A stretch of 64,000 nt of DNA, from NCBI GenBank assembly GCA_038380435.1, contig JAWZYU010000027.1, forward strand, positions 803,156 to 867,155, in the 5' to 3' direction. This document shows positions 10,532 through 24,007 of this stretch, in pieces (the stretch's first letter is position 1; each line of letters begins with the position of its first letter). The DNA is from Ryuthela nishihirai (lineage: Eukaryota; Arthropoda; Arachnida; Araneae; Heptathelidae). A program made the position numbers and the translations under genes. The notes under the pieces are model-generated. The model was not told where the DNA came from, searched no databases, and saw only the letters and a list, made by a program, of their open reading frames with translations.

Positions 10532-13500
10532 CAAAGCAGAGATAAAGATTAATGCATAACATCAGGAGGGTTAAAAGCAATATAAATAAAAACTGAAAAT
10601 TATATCTAAAAAAACTGAAAAGAATTGAATAAAGGTATTTCAAAGCATTGAAATTCAGAATGAATTGTTTTAGTATGAAGCTGTTTGCTACAAAAAAAGT
10701 TTAAAATTGCAGCAAAGATTTTCCTTAAAAATTACAATTTCCTAACATTAATTACTATAATTGTTTAAAATATCATTAAAAGTATTACTTAAAATCATGC
10801 TTTTTGGCAAATAGCTTAATCCTATGATTCTTTCAATATCCACTATTAGCAATCATTACCGGTGTCATGTCCCTATAATTTATTTATTTTTATTTATTAT
10901 TGTATTTTTGTTGTTGTAAATATATATCTGTATTAAGCATATTTTTAGACGTGCTGATGTGGGGATATGACTCATGAGCTGTTGTTCAGGTCTGAGTTGG
11001 CATACGTGCATATGCTCACAGAATGGAAAGCACTTTTATGGCTAGCCTCGTGCACGAGTGCTAGTGCAAGAGACAAACATGGCAATAATGCACAACAGAC
11101 CGGGTGTCACTGTCAAACTGGAAGGACATTTGAGCACATGTCAAGGGACACTGCTCTAGCTTAAAAAACAAAACCTTTTAAGGAGAGGTTTCAGTTCTGT
11201 GTGAACCAGATCATAGGCAAGGATTGAATATCCTTTCGCTGAGTTTGAGGTCGGTAAAATGAGAATCTGCAAAGCGCAGATCTCCACCTCATTGCATGAT
11301 TGTTTTGCAGTAGCAAAACAGCAAAGGAGCATGGAATCGAGCGCATCCCCAGCATGTAATTATATTTAAATGTAAATAAACTGTGTCATCCATAGACTGT
11401 TCTCATGCTTGGATTGTTAGACACCTTTCTACACATCACTTGGTGCAGCAAGTTTGAGGCATATGTCGGTATGGATGTAACAACCTGTGAACCTGTGATT
11501 TCATCTAATTAAGGGTGAAGGTAATTAAGGGACTAGTTGATCTCCCCTGCTAAAGAGCAAAATTTATATCATCTATCCAAACTCATCATTCGGTGCAGTT
11601 CAGTCCACAGCATACATAATTACATGTTATGAAGTACGAATCTGTGCTGCCCCGAACCACCACCACAACCGGTTTCATTTTTGATTATTCTTTATAATTG
11701 CAGAATAAATTTGAGATGCACTAAAAATAATTCCTGGAACACCAGAGTAAAAAAAACACTTTAAAATTGAAAGTCTGCTAAAATGTTGATTAAAACAATG
11801 GGCATAGTTTCCAGATGAAACTTCTGATAGTCATAAAATTAGTATCTTACTTTAAAAGTTTAGAAATAATTACAATCTAGAGCTATTAGTATATCAGATT
11901 ACTGGATATCAGAAAGTGATTGATAATCTACTATGGTACAGCAAAATAAAGGCATAAATTAAATCACTGTACTTGTTACTTCTTTTGACTCAACAACATG
12001 TACATACAATCACTCCCAGCCGAAGTAGTTTTTTTTAAACTTTATCATAATTTTTTCAAGCAGATCAACAGGCAAATATATATATATATTGAAGACCGAA
12101 ATTTTATTTTCAACATTTGATTAAAAAGGGGAAAAAATGTCGATTTCTATTAATTTTTTTAACACCTTACACTTTGAAATAGTAAAACAGTCCTTGGGCC
12201 ACTAGGACACACAAAGGATTAATTAAGGTATTCTTAGATGCTCAACCGAAATGGTAAACCATTATATAATGTTAGCCATTAAATAAAAAAAATTAATGCA
12301 TGAAATATAAATAACTTTAATGTTTTTTGCCTCGTGCTTCTTTTACCCTTACTTGCAGTCTGAGGAATGCCTCCCCCTCCCCCCCTCCGCTGCTATCACA
12401 TATATATATCTATCATAATATTCAAATAATAGCTTGATCTGCAATTTGATCCAGACAATTAAATTAACACTAGCTGAAAGCTCTACAATTACTGCAGTTT
12501 ATTAAATTAATTTTTGAGCACATGATTGCATAAAAAATGTGCACGGAACTGTTCCAGTTTGTTATATAAAATTTTTAGAAATCTTTCCATGTGAAATCAA
12601 ACACTTCGTTAAAGTGACTGTATAATTATGTTTTCACAAAATGGAATCTGCACATTCAAAAAAACTTGCACTCTGCCATCATATATAAGTTTTCAAATAA
12701 AATATAAAATGCTTAATATAAATATTAATGCAAGTAATGCACAGATTTTTAAATGTTGTCAAATATGAAAGCAATGATAAAATCAGCTTAGCTCCTTTTC
12801 CACTAGTTGCCACAGACATAGACTTTGCACCAGTAACATCAACAGTAATATTACTAATCATATTGAACCAAACAGATGGTTCTTCCATAGCTCTATGTTA
12901 GACTTGTGTATTTTCTTCCACTTTATTATTGACATATTTAAATTAGTGGCACTGGTTTGTTATCAACTGTTCCAGGTGTTTGTGCCACTGCAGTTTTCTT
13001 TTTCAGTGATAATTACTTCCTTTTCATAAAGGCCACATTGCCACCCTGTTCTTGCAATGAAACATTCTTATTTTCTACAGCATTGAACAAATAGACAGCT
13101 TCTCTTCAAATTATTTTTTCTTGACAAATGAAGCTGCCCCTATCAGAACTTCCTAGATAGGAATGGGCCTGGATGGCTATATGGCAGGATTTGGAAAGGA
13201 GGGAACCAGTTCTGTAGACGACTACTACTAGTTTCCCGCAGTACAATGAGTTAAATTTAGTTTTTTTTTTTCCTGTTCCACATTACATTACTCTTATTGA
13301 ATGATAAGCTTTACTATTAAAAGTTAGTAAAATGGACTAGCATTGTATATTATTTTGTTTTTCAAATTTTCAGTTTTCATCTTTCAATGTATGTCAATTG
13401 AATTATTGAACAAAAAATGCCATTGCTCAAAAATGTTTTATTTAAAATAACAATAAATTTCATTCCATTTGTTTCTCTGATATGATGATAAAGCAATATA

Positions 13501-14121
13501 TTTTAACTGGTACACAGTACTTTAAAGTGCCATATAATTTTATATGTAATAAAGTGAGATATATTTCACAATTTGGCAAACAAAAATGTTTAAAATCACA
13601 TAAAATTAAAAGGACAACAAGAGTGATTTACAATTAACATTTCACATACCAAAAAAGAAATACAATTAAAAGAGATCTGTTAATTGTCAGTAATATAATA
13701 ATAAATATATTGACAAAGACAAAACCTTGTACTACAAAAGTGTGCACACTGTTCTAATCAGAATAACAACTAATGATGAAAAATTATCTTCCTATAATAC
13801 TCTTTCTACCTACAAGACTTCTTTTGGCTCAATAAAAATAATTATACATATAAATTGTCCAAGAAATACCTATTGAATATATCAGCTTGCCAAGCTACAA
13901 ATGTCGAACATAAACTCATACAGAAGAAATTGAAAATTTCAATACATTTCTGTATATTCACAAGATCATTACACAAATTGTTACCAATACTAAGTATTGA
14001 TCCTAATCAAAATTTCAGAAGACATTACCAAAACATTTCAGTAATAAAAAGGTGTACTTGAATACTTTGTTTTTAACTCTTAAGTGTAATATTTAAAATT
14101 TAAAGCTATTTAATTCTCTAT

Positions 14122-17100
14122 CATCATCATCGTCATCCTCAAGCAGCCATGGGCTACGGAGGTCCAACCAGACCGTTCAGTTTAATTCTCCAAGCATATC
14201 TGTCCTGAGCTACATCTGCTGCATCCAGCCACTGCACACCAATTCTAACAAGGTCCTGTTTGACATTGTCTGCCCACCACATCCTGGGTCTCCCCCTCCT
14301 TCTGAGGCCTCTAGGCACACTGTTCATAACCCAATTCGCCAGTCTATAATTTTCCATACGGGCAACATGGCCAAACCAGCAGAGTCTCTCTCTGCGCAAT
14401 ATGCTGCTTAAAGGAGGTTGCCGACTCCTTTGCCTAACCTCATCATTAGTTACAAAGTTAAACCACCTAATGCCCAAGATACTGCATAAGCATCTAGATT
14501 CAAAAGCATCTAGTTTCCTGTTATCTTGTTTACAAAGTGTCCAAGTTTCACTACCATAACTAACCGTAGAAAGAACCAAACTATTATACAGTCTAATTTT
14601 AGTCTTTAGGTGTATACGCCTATTTCTCCACACTCTCCATAGATTCTTAAAAGTCGTGGCAGCAACCCTATTCGTCTGTTAATCTCATGCCGCACATCAC
14701 CAGTATCTGTTACATAGCTCCCAAGGTAATTAAACTGTGACACCTGCTCAAGACTGCAACCATTCAGATGAACTGAATCACAACCTGCCTGAGCAATTTT
14801 CATCACTTTAGTTTTCTTTCTGTTTTATAACCAAACCTACTCTACTACCAGTCTCATGAACAGCTTGAATGAAAGAGTTCATCTCATCATCATTTGCCAA
14901 AAGGGCTAAATCATCAGCATAATCTAAATCGGAAATTTTCATATCTCCAGTCCATTTAAGGCCAAAATCTTTCCCTTGAATTGAATTTCGCATAACGTAA
15001 TCAATAACCAAGCTAAAGAGAAAAGGAGACAAAATGCACCCTTGTCAAACACCAGAAGTAATGCTAAATCAATTGCTACAAGCCTTACCAACTCTCACAC
15101 ATGACTCAGTGTTATTATAGAGAGCTTTCATTATGTTAACTAACTTGTCTGGTATACCATATGATTTCACAATCAACCACAAATTATGTCGATCAAGAGA
15201 GTCTAAAGCCTTTTTGAAATCAACAAAGCTAGCAATCAAAGGTTTCTGAAACTAAACATTTCTCAAGAATCTGCCTAAGTGAAAATATCTGATCCACACA
15301 TCCCCTACCAGTTTTGAATCCACATTGTTCATCATGCTATTGCCTGTCAACCAGATTTTTAATTCTATTAGGCACAATCATGCAAAGAACTTTACCTGGA
15401 ACAGAGAGTAGGCTGATATCCCTATAGTTATCACAAGAACTGCGATCACCTTTTTTGAAGATAGAAATAACAATAGCTCTGGTAAAATCCTTAGGAATCG
15501 TGCCTTTATCGTAAAAGATATTCAGAATTTCAGTCATCCAAGTGGTAACCGAAACATTCCCAGCTCTAAGCATTTCCGTAGTAATTTCATCTACCCCTGG
15601 GGATTTATTAAGTTTAAGTTAGAAATAGCCAAACTAACTTCAGATTGTGTTATAGAGCCAACATTAAAGTCCCCAATACATTTATCATCATTACAATGGG
15701 AGTAGAACTAACCACCTTGTTTAGAACATCACTGAACATGACAGAATCCTCACCTTCTATTATACCCTTACCATGTTTATCTTACAATCCCTGTATACTT
15801 GTCCATTTTCTACCACACAAAACATTAACTATCTAGTACAGCTCTCTGCTGTTGTGCTGTCTAAACTGCCTACTTGGCTTCGTCAGCCAAGCCATCAAGC
15901 CAAAGATTCTTATTAGCAGCTAACTGATCCTTCACAGGTTTATTAAGCTTTCTGTAATCCTTTCTATTAGGACTAGTAAGGTACTGATTAAGGACATTCC
16001 TGCAGTTCCTTCTTTCTGAAATAAGCTCAAGTGCCTTATCGCTCAAATAATTCTGCCTCCTCTGCTCCTTTTTTCCTAAAAGAGTACTGTTAGTTTCCAA
16101 AAAAGCCTGTTTAAAACGGCCCCATTCTTCTTCAACTTCAGTAGTAAGCAAACCATGACTGTCATAATAATTAAGTAACCTATCATGGTAAGCTTTAGCT
16201 ATAACTGGATCTTTCAGAGCTTCAGTATTAAAAGTAAATTTTTTAACTTTAGCACAACACTTTTTAAGTTGCAAGACACTTTTAACAAGGTAATGGTCAG
16301 ATCCAATTTCAGCAAACAGAACTAGCCCATTTGCTGTTAATTAATATGTAATCAATCATATTCTTATGCAGCCCATCAGGTGAAACCCATGTGTATTTAT
16401 GTATGTCGTGGTGTTTGTAATATGTGTTAGTTATTCTGAAACCATTGAGTTTACTTACCTGTAGGAGATATTGCCCATTGCCATTGCAGCTACCAGTACC
16501 AAAAGGGCCTATTACTCCTCCCCAAAGGTCAGAGTCGGTACCAACTTTGGCATTGAAGTCACCAAGAACAAGGGTAATATCTCCTTTCTTGACAGAATTC
16601 AAAATATCCTGAAGTTGTCCGTAAAACCTATCCTTCTCATCCTCATCAGAATCCTCAGTGGGGGCATAACAGCAGATAACATTCAAGTCTTTAATGCTTG
16701 TCTGAAATTTTGCTGTACGAAACCTTTCATTAATGCACTCATATCCTAGAAGAGCATCACTAGCATGTCTGCTGAGCAGCAGACCCACGCCTTGGTGATG
16801 CTTTCCATCCTCCCTCCCTGTAAAGAGAAATTTAAAGTTATTTTTAAGTATCTCACCTTTACCTGTCCATCTGGTCTCTTTCAAGCCTAGAATATCTAGG
16901 TTATGGCGCTGGAATTCCTGCATGAGGACATCAAGAGAATAATCTCTATATAATGTCCTCACGTTCCTGTAGAGAGAAAATAATTAGTAGGATTTTTAAA
17001 GAAACTAGGTTTATTGAGATAGGTAGGGCCAACCATATCAAACAGCCCCCTGATCACAGGCATGGGGCAAAGACCTGTTCCTCCTCCGCTAAAGGATGAA

Positions 17101-17688
17101 GTCGCCAAGGCTGGTTGGAACTTCAGGCACTACCTTTTCAAGTGGACTTTTTCAAGAGCCATATGGCCTGCCTGAGACACTGCCTTGACGATGCCCAACT
17201 AGCTAAGTAAGGTTCAGGTACCTGCAATGGCCTCTGATTAGGATTATCCACCAGCTGATATAAGGTATCCCATGCCTCTGTTCACTTAGAGCTGGCAACC
17301 CAGAAGCAAACAAAACACAGCGGCAGACTCTCCCTCAACAGAGGCCCACCAGTGCAGCAAGTCCAGGATCAATAATCAAGCACAAATCCATAAACAAGTC
17401 CAGTAAGTATAAATGGTCAGTACCCTGTGAAGTTGACCACTCCTCAGCAGGGTTGAAAAAAAGTATAAAAGTGGCCATAGATGACCAGATCAGTAGGCCA
17501 TACTGAACTGGCAGCCTTCACCTTCCGTTCCCTTCCAAAAGAGAATATCTCTTTTGAAAGGTACTAACGGCCTGCACCACAAGAAGGCGGGGTCGGACAT
17601 TAGGTGCTAGACCTGGCCGGTTCTGTGCATCCTCACTAGGGATTGATACACAGCTCTCCTTCCAGTTTATGCCTAGCTGCCATTTACG
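14122..17688 (-). mobile_element. RTE-type LINE copy A, decayed
   Basis: Colinear with the intact LINE at 51376-54355 and extends further 5' by about 650 bp (17037-17688), a region also present at 34100-34725 and read here as 5' UTR. The 3' end (low coordinates) carries a short CAT/GAT repeat tail, typical of RTE-clade LINEs. The element starts, on its own strand, near TAAATGGCAGCTAGGC. Confidence 0.85.
14154..17036 (-). pseudogene. RTE-type endonuclease/reverse transcriptase pseudogene (copy A)
   Basis: The frame would encode an apurinic-type endonuclease plus reverse transcriptase. Visible pieces: endonuclease (16309-16962) with LDILGLKETRWTGKGE and VLGDFNAKVGTDSDLWGG; linker (15870-16274); finger region (15337-15573); YADDLALLAND of the polymerase active site near 14905; and the C-terminal Cys-containing tail (14154-14633) with GSETWTLCKQDNRKLDAF. 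Its likely initiator is an ATG at 17034-17036, followed by VGPTYLNKPSFF. Several frameshifts and stops make it inactive. Confidence 0.85.
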
Positions 17689-18892
17689 ACACTGTTAAAT
17701 GTTTTTAAGCACTTAAACACGTGGACTATGCTATCAAGTATCAATAATTATTAAGTAGAGATTTATGTACCATGCCATAGAGGATGGGTAGTAACTGGAA
17801 CTTCTTGGGATGCTTTCAGTGAGAAATTTAAAATTCGATGTTCTTGCTGATAAGTGATGTCTCAGTGGAGATTAAAATAAGGATGACGGTTGCCAATGGT
17901 CTACAAGCATTGGCGAATCATTTCATGAGTTCCATGTCTACAGGACTTATCCTGTGATTCTTTATTACTAACCATTTATACTTTTGATAGCATGGAGTGC
18001 TTAAAAAGTTTCTGATCCACGACACACATTTTGCGCCCTTCCTGTCGGTGCTTCATCAGGTGGGAATGATCAGGTGGGATGAAAATACTAAGATTTGGAG
18101 GATTAGAAAATAGTTTGATCTACATGATGATCTTTTGAATATAAGTTTAGTCAAGATGGGAAGAGTGGTTTATCAGAAATTTTATGTTGTCAATAGTGAT
18201 ATCAATTTAAAACTATAATTGTCATAATCAGTTCATGGTAGATTACAGATCAATGGTTTCATGTTAATAAAAATGGTAACTATTATAACCTCACATATAT
18301 GCTCTGATATTAACAGGAAAAATTCAATCAAAGTTGTACTTGAACCCTTTACTCCAACTTTTAATTCTTGTTTAAAAAAAAGGTTTAGGAAAGTACTAAT
18401 TACAAATTTGGTTGGGTAAAAGAAGGTGCGATTTCTATGAGGTGATCAGAATATGAACATTTGATATAAAATTTAGGTCAGAAATGCTAAAAATGTGATT
18501 TATTTGTTAACAATATTATTTCAGTGTATACTTATTTCTTTAAGATATTTTTATATCATTAAAAATATTGGTTACAGATGTTAAATGTAAACATAGTAGC
18601 ATAGGCACATATTTCATCATATATTCATCTTTTCAAGATTTGAATTTTTTTACCCTTTTTTCGTCTTTTTGCTTGCTATGTTTATCATTACACTTCTTAT
18701 TTAAACAAATGTTTCCAAACACACTCAAAATTTTTAATATATAATCCGACAGTGAATGCTTACAAGAATTACATTCATCAGAAATATTACATATGTTCTG
18801 ATTATCCCAAGTATAATATGGTGAGATGTAGAAGAATGTTATGCTGATTTAAAACCTTTATTCAAATGACTCATGCAACAACTTCTGAAATA

Positions 18893-19222
18893 TCAAAAAG
18901 CATGTGGAATTTCTTTTATGACATGATTTGTGGGAATTTTTAGACCTCCTCTGTTAAGAATATCTATATATTCAAAACTATTTGACTTACAATTTTTGTC
19001 AATTAACAAATTCCTTTTAAGAGTCATGAAAGATTTGCAAATATCACAAGATACTTTTAGTTTTTTGACACAATATCCACCAATGTATGCTAACAGCTGA
19101 ACATCATTGTCAGAAATAGAATCAAAATCAAGAAAATCATCTAAAACTGATTCAAATAGACTACAATCTATATCAGAATACTTGACTTCACTTGTATGTG
19201 AAGTCACATAGTCTTTCAGCAA
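18893..19222 (-). pseudogene. possible P-element/THAP9-like transposase fragment
   Basis: A 109-residue frame contains DVQLLAYIGGYCVKKL followed by CDICKSFM. A block of this shape (YI.GY..RKL then C..C) occurs near the C-terminus of P-element-like and THAP9-like transposases. Upstream and downstream sequence on the same strand does not continue convincingly. It could instead be another DDE-type transposase relic. Recognised by motif only. Confidence 0.4.
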
Positions 19223-19645
19223 AATAGTTGCATTTTTTTTCAGAAAATAATTTAAGAATGCTTTTGATTATCAATTTTTTTTTCAGCTTCCACTATTTAT
19301 TGCATAGTAATTTGAACCATACATCTGTCGATATTGTCCAAATCTTTCTTCTAAACTGTCTGTCTGAAATTTGCCTGTTAAGACGTGTGCTGTGTAGTCT
19401 GCCAATAAATATTTAACTATTAGAATCATTGTGGAATCAAAAAAAAAAATCAAAAAATGTTTCTTCTGACAGATAACCTTCTCTTGGCTTCTGTTTTTTA
19501 TTTTGCTAGTTATTAAGCCAAATTACAAAATCCTCTAGAAAAATGAATCTAACATCGTTAGCAGAAGAAAATGGTTCGCTGTCAGGCAAAAGCAAATGTT
19601 TACCCTTAGATGTATTTTGTTTACATTCATTATGTTCCACTACTT

Positions 19646-19868
19646 AATGAGTTATGGAAGTTTGAATATTTAACAACAGCAATGCCAGTTTTAAGAAACT
19701 TATATACAAAACTGATGAATAGTGAAATAATTCTTTACACAAACTTGTAAAATGCACACTTATTAAGCACTTTGATACTATATTTAGACTAATTTTGAAT
19801 TAACTTCTTAAGTCAATTTTTGTTACTGGCATTGTTCTTTTAAATATTCAAACTTCCATAGCTCATTA
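19646..19868. repeat. short inverted-repeat (MITE-like) element
   Basis: AATGAGTTATGGAAGTTTGA at the left is mirrored by TCAAACTTCCATAGCTCATT at the right, arms of about 28 bp with one mismatch and about 165 bp between. Related short sequences (AGAGTTATGGAA) recur inside the element at 47352-48138. Confidence 0.6.
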
Positions 19869-20462
19869 AATATTAAATGGATATTGTTGAAAAACAAGAT
19901 ATTGATTTCTTTGATTGAGATTTTATCTGCTATTACATTTTTCAAAATATAAAAATTTGTTTTAGAATAAACTCAAGAAATTTCGTGACATTTTTGTTCA
20001 ATTATTGAGGAAGGTATTCTTAGTGTAACGTTGATATCAGTTTTAGAAGAAAAATTTATATTGACCTTGTGATACCTTCCTTGTTACTTATTTTAGATGT
20101 TATAGAACTTCCATGTTAGCTTCCCTTTGACATAACATAGTTGTTCCTTAATTTATGGATACCAGTGTACAAGCACTATGCATTTCACATTGTTGCTTCA
20201 ATGCATTATCAGGCAAAGAGTTTGGTAATGGACATAGATGTTTGAGATGAGTGGGCAATGTTTATTTATATTAGGCTCAGGGCATATTAGGTGGAGGGGT
20301 AGGTGGCAGTATTTGTGGTGCCATCTATTGAAGGGTTGGGGAAATTGTTTTTTTAGAATTTGCATTGATAAAGACTAAACTGCTTTCGCACACTCTCCAG
20401 AGGGTGGATTGTGTATCCCAATACCTCACACCAGAACATATGACTTGTGAACATATAATTCA

Positions 20463-20535
20463 TCGCTGACACGGCAATCGAACCTGCATCTCTCCAGATT
20501 CATGCCAGACCATGCTACCTTTGCACCACACATTG
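20463..20535 (-). repeat. tRNA-like unit, left arm
   Basis: Minus-strand reading: GGTGCAAAGGTAGCATGGTC, CATGAATCTGGAGAGATGC, then a B-box position reading GGTTCGATTGCC. The internal spacing is that of a tRNA, but the anticodon loop is too long, so this is a tRNA-derived repeat head and not a working tRNA gene. Confidence 0.6.
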
Positions 20536-20833
20536 GACAATGGAATTTTTCAGAATAAGACCTTATAAATCTTATTTGTTGAGACATGGCTGAGACAGCG
20601 CCATCTATACTCAAGGAGATGCAACTTTTTCAGTCGTTGCTATTGATTATCAGATGTTAATGAGAAGGTAGCTAACACGTTAATATATAATTAAAAATCA
20701 ATCCATAGTGAATGCACAGTATTCCCTGTTAAGATAGACATCAAACATTAATTAATAGATTCTGAAAAAAATGGCACTGTCTCAGCCACATCTCAATGAA
20801 GATTTATAAGGTCTTATTCTGAAAAATTTCATT

Positions 20834-20912
20834 GTCCAAAACGTGGTGCAAAGGTAGCGCGCTCTGGCATGAATCTGGAGAGATGCAGGTTTGATTCCCA
20901 CCATGTCGGCGC
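20834..20912 (+). repeat. tRNA-like unit, loop copy
   Basis: Contains GGTGCAAAGGTAGCGCGCTC and GGTTTGATTCCC. It is a direct repeat of the right-arm unit, including about 90 bp of shared 5' flank (CTCAGCCACATCTCAA, GATTTATAAGG, TTATTCTGAAAAATTTC). Confidence 0.65.
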
Positions 20913-21157
20913 TGAATTTTTTTCCAGAATCTATTAATTAATGTTTGATGTCTGTCTTAACAGGAAATACTGTGCATTCACTATGGATTGATTTTTAATT
21001 ATATATTAACACGGTAGCATTAGCAACCTTCTTATTAACATCTGATAATCAATAGCAATGACTGAAAAAGTTGCATCTCCTTGAGTATAGATGGTGCTGT
21101 CTCAGCCACATCTCAACAAAGAAGATTTATAAGGTTTTATTCTGAAAAATTTCATTG

Positions 21158-21233
21158 TCCAATGCGTGGTGCAAAGGTAGCACGCTCTGACATGAATCTG
21201 GAGAGATGCGGGTTCGATTCCTGCCGTGTTGGC
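21158..21233 (+). repeat. tRNA-like unit, right arm
   Basis: Contains GGTGCAAAGGTAGCACGCTC, GACATGAATCTGGAGAGATG, and GGGTTCGATTCCTG. The D-arm resembles tRNA-Trp genes, but the anticodon stem-loop does not fold with a seven-base loop. Confidence 0.65.
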
Positions 21234-21797
21234 GATGGATTTACCATTAAAAATCATTATGGTTTAATAAAAACCATTAAGTTTAAATGGTGACAACCAT
21301 TTAAAATGTCTCAGCCCCCCCCCCCCTTTTTTTGAGACATTACAGTGTAATATAAGCATTTATTTTAATTCCCCATTTTGAAATTTCATTTTTTAAATAA
21401 ATTTCAATGGACTGTACACTATTATTTCAGAATTTTCATTATACTTTAGTATTTTGTGAAAAATCTTCCAATTCTTTGTGTGTGAAAAAAAGTAATATTT
21501 CACAGAGAAAACTCCTCAGATGTCAAGTTTCTAACAGCCATTATGCAAATTTAATTTACATGTTTTACTGTTATCTAGTAAAATTATTACTTGCATCTTA
21601 CATTATGTAGATAAGTTTATATCCATCAAATGAGTTGTGTCTTGATAATTAATTTTAAAATGGTTGTATGTTGTATTAATGTATGTAAAATTTCAGCAAT
21701 AAATTTGACTGACTAGTAGCATATTTTGCTCTGTTTTAAAAAATTTTGTTTGTAAATATTAAAAAATGTTTTAAAATATTTGTTTTTCTTTTCATAG

Positions 21798-21844
21798 CAC
21801 TTGTTTCAGTCTTTACTTTGCCAAAGGTGTATGAAATCAACAAG
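21798..21844 (+). CDS. reticulon, 47-bp exon
   Basis: With the split first codon supplied by the previous exon it encodes ALVSVFTLPKVYEINK, equivalent to the AL.SLFS.P..YE segment that follows the second hairpin in reticulons. The acceptor is TTTTCATAG ending at 21797; the donor is AAG then GTAAGA from 21845. It ends in phase 0. The 47-bp size plus phase fits both neighbouring exons. Sits alone between introns of 12.9 and 17.5 kb. Confidence 0.93.
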
Positions 21845-24007
21845 GTAAGAATTAGTTTAAAATTGAAATATTCAATAAATAAAATTAAAAGATAACATCT
21901 CAAGTAACTATATTTGTTTGAATGGTGTGACAAGAGCCTGTCAATATAATACACCATAGAGAAGATCTGTGAGGAAGACCTGTGTTTTAAAATTACACCT
22001 TATCAAACTTTTTGTAGTTACTATACATAACTGAAAGTATGACTACATCACTTTATTATTTTCAGGAAACCATAAATTAATATTGTTTAACATATAGATA
22101 CGTCTTAAATTCTATGTAACCAGGCCCAGATCTAGAAAAAATCAAGCCAGAGAAATGTAGGTGGGGGGGGGGGGAGGCAACATAATGCATTTTCAATGCA
22201 GTATAACATTTCACCCTGCTTTTAACAGATTTTTAAAATATTTTTTAAAAAAATGCATGAAATTCAGCCAGGGCAAAAACACCGTTGTGACATAATGGTG
22301 AAAACAAAAATGCCATTGCAACATCACGCCAAGAACAAAAATGGTATTGCAACATTATGCTGAGAACAAAAAAATGCTGTCACAAAAATGCCGTCAAAAC
22401 ATTCTGCGAACAATAATACCAAACGCCAACTGCAAAAGCATTAACCCTTCCAGTGTCCAGCCTGAAAAACTTTTCCATCCACAGGTCAAGCTATTTTCTC
22501 CTTATGCTCAGCCAAAAAAAATAACTTTAAAGCTTTTTTGCCAAATAACTAATGAAAGGAATTATGACATGTTTATGCCAAATTAATCAGCATTTAATTC
22601 TGGATTTTATGAAAATAAAACTTGTCTTTTTTTGTTAAATATTTTATTTTAATAGGACTTTTTTAGTCATGTAGTAAAAAAATAGATCTGGCAACACAAA
22701 TAAAAATTTCTTTAAAAAAAATAATAGGCAGAAATGATTATAGTGCACATGAATAGAAAGGAGATATATCTGAATAATGAAAAAATTATTTTTTGGTTTG
22801 AAATAAATATTTCTCAGGTTTTGTAATTTTTTTACTTGGTGCCATACTTTGAGAAAATTCCAGGCTTTTACCAATTGTGCTGAGTCATAAACAAGTCGAC
22901 TTATAATTTTTTTAAAAAATAATCAATGGGAATAGGTCATGCTATATACCAAATTTAATTACGAATTTTATGAAAATAAATAATATAAACAAATTTATAA
23001 GTATATTGATTTTAATAAGCCTTTTTTCAATGTGATATGGTGAAAAAAAATTGCACCATACAATTAAGGCTTCATTTTGGAAAACCTGATCAATAAAAAT
23101 ATTTAAATTTATATTAATTGAAAAGAAATTTCTTCCCAAATAATATAATATTCAACCTGAAATACTATTTTTATTTCTTTTAATGATTCTTTTTAGTATC
23201 GTATGTTTTAAACACGGCCAGTGTTATACAACTTGACTTGGACTTTTCATGTTCATGGAATTTTCTGAACTGGTTATGAAATAGAAAAAAATCTTTTTAG
23301 ACTGCTTTTTTTACTACACATTATGAATTTTGTCTTTGAGTGTTGAAGTTTGACAATCTTGGCTAAGCGTAGAAAGGTTTGTGCACCAAAGCAAAAAAAA
23401 ATAGCCTCTGTGCAGCACAGCCAAGGTAAGGTACTGGAGGGGGGGGGGGCTGCCTTTAAATCATTCAATGTAAACATAAAAACTCGTAATTAAAAAAAAA
23501 ATTATATTCTTTTAGAGGGGTGGGTGGGTGAAATTTCACAGTGAGTTTAGCATAAAGGTAGCCTTCCTGAAATTGCCTTCCCATATGGTGGCTGATTTCC
23601 GTAGCAAGGAAGTCTATTTTGCTTCCATATCCAAGACATTCATTTTCAGAAAATGGTACAAGCTCAAAGTTCTTTTACAAAAAAAAATCAAGAAATAACT
23701 TTTAAGCCAGCCTTCGATCCAGCATAACTCTAAAAGATTGATAAATCAGCCAAACGAAAGATAACTAACAGAAGTAAATATACAGAAATTAATTTGCTTT
23801 CATTCCAAGACTTCGTTTATTTTCAGAAAATAATATTAGATCAAAGTTTTACTGGAAAAGTAATAAATAATGAATTAAAAATTAACATATAGCCTAATGT
23901 GATGTTAAAATATCCACAGCAACAAGTTGTAGGCAAGGCTGTCTACTGTAGCATAACTATGATGAATCAATACTTATTGATTGGCCAAAAGAATTCTAAT
24001 TTCCGAA

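Larger units (their letters stand above)
20459..21238. repeat. large inverted repeat built from three tRNA-like units
   Basis: The left arm (about 20459-20776) is the reverse complement of the right arm (about 20914-21238), over roughly 320 bp with high identity. Each arm contains a tRNA-like unit, and a third lies in the loop. Shared landmarks: GAGATGCAACTTTTTCAGTC, ATCAGATGTTAAT, and ATCCATAGTGAATGCACAGT. The tRNA-like units read GGTGCAAAGGTAGC (A box) and GGGTTCGATTCC (B box). Confidence 0.85.
8928..21797 (+). other. reticulon intron, about 12.9 kb
   Basis: Bounded by GTAAGT at 8928 and TTCATAG ending 21797. Holds two SINEs, an RTE-type LINE copy, a P-element-like fragment and two inverted-repeat elements listed separately. 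The stretches 8930-9615, 10535-14120 and 17690-18890 show no recognisable element. They include an AT-dinucleotide run near 12077-12088 and a C-rich tract near 12370-12392. Confidence 0.85.
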
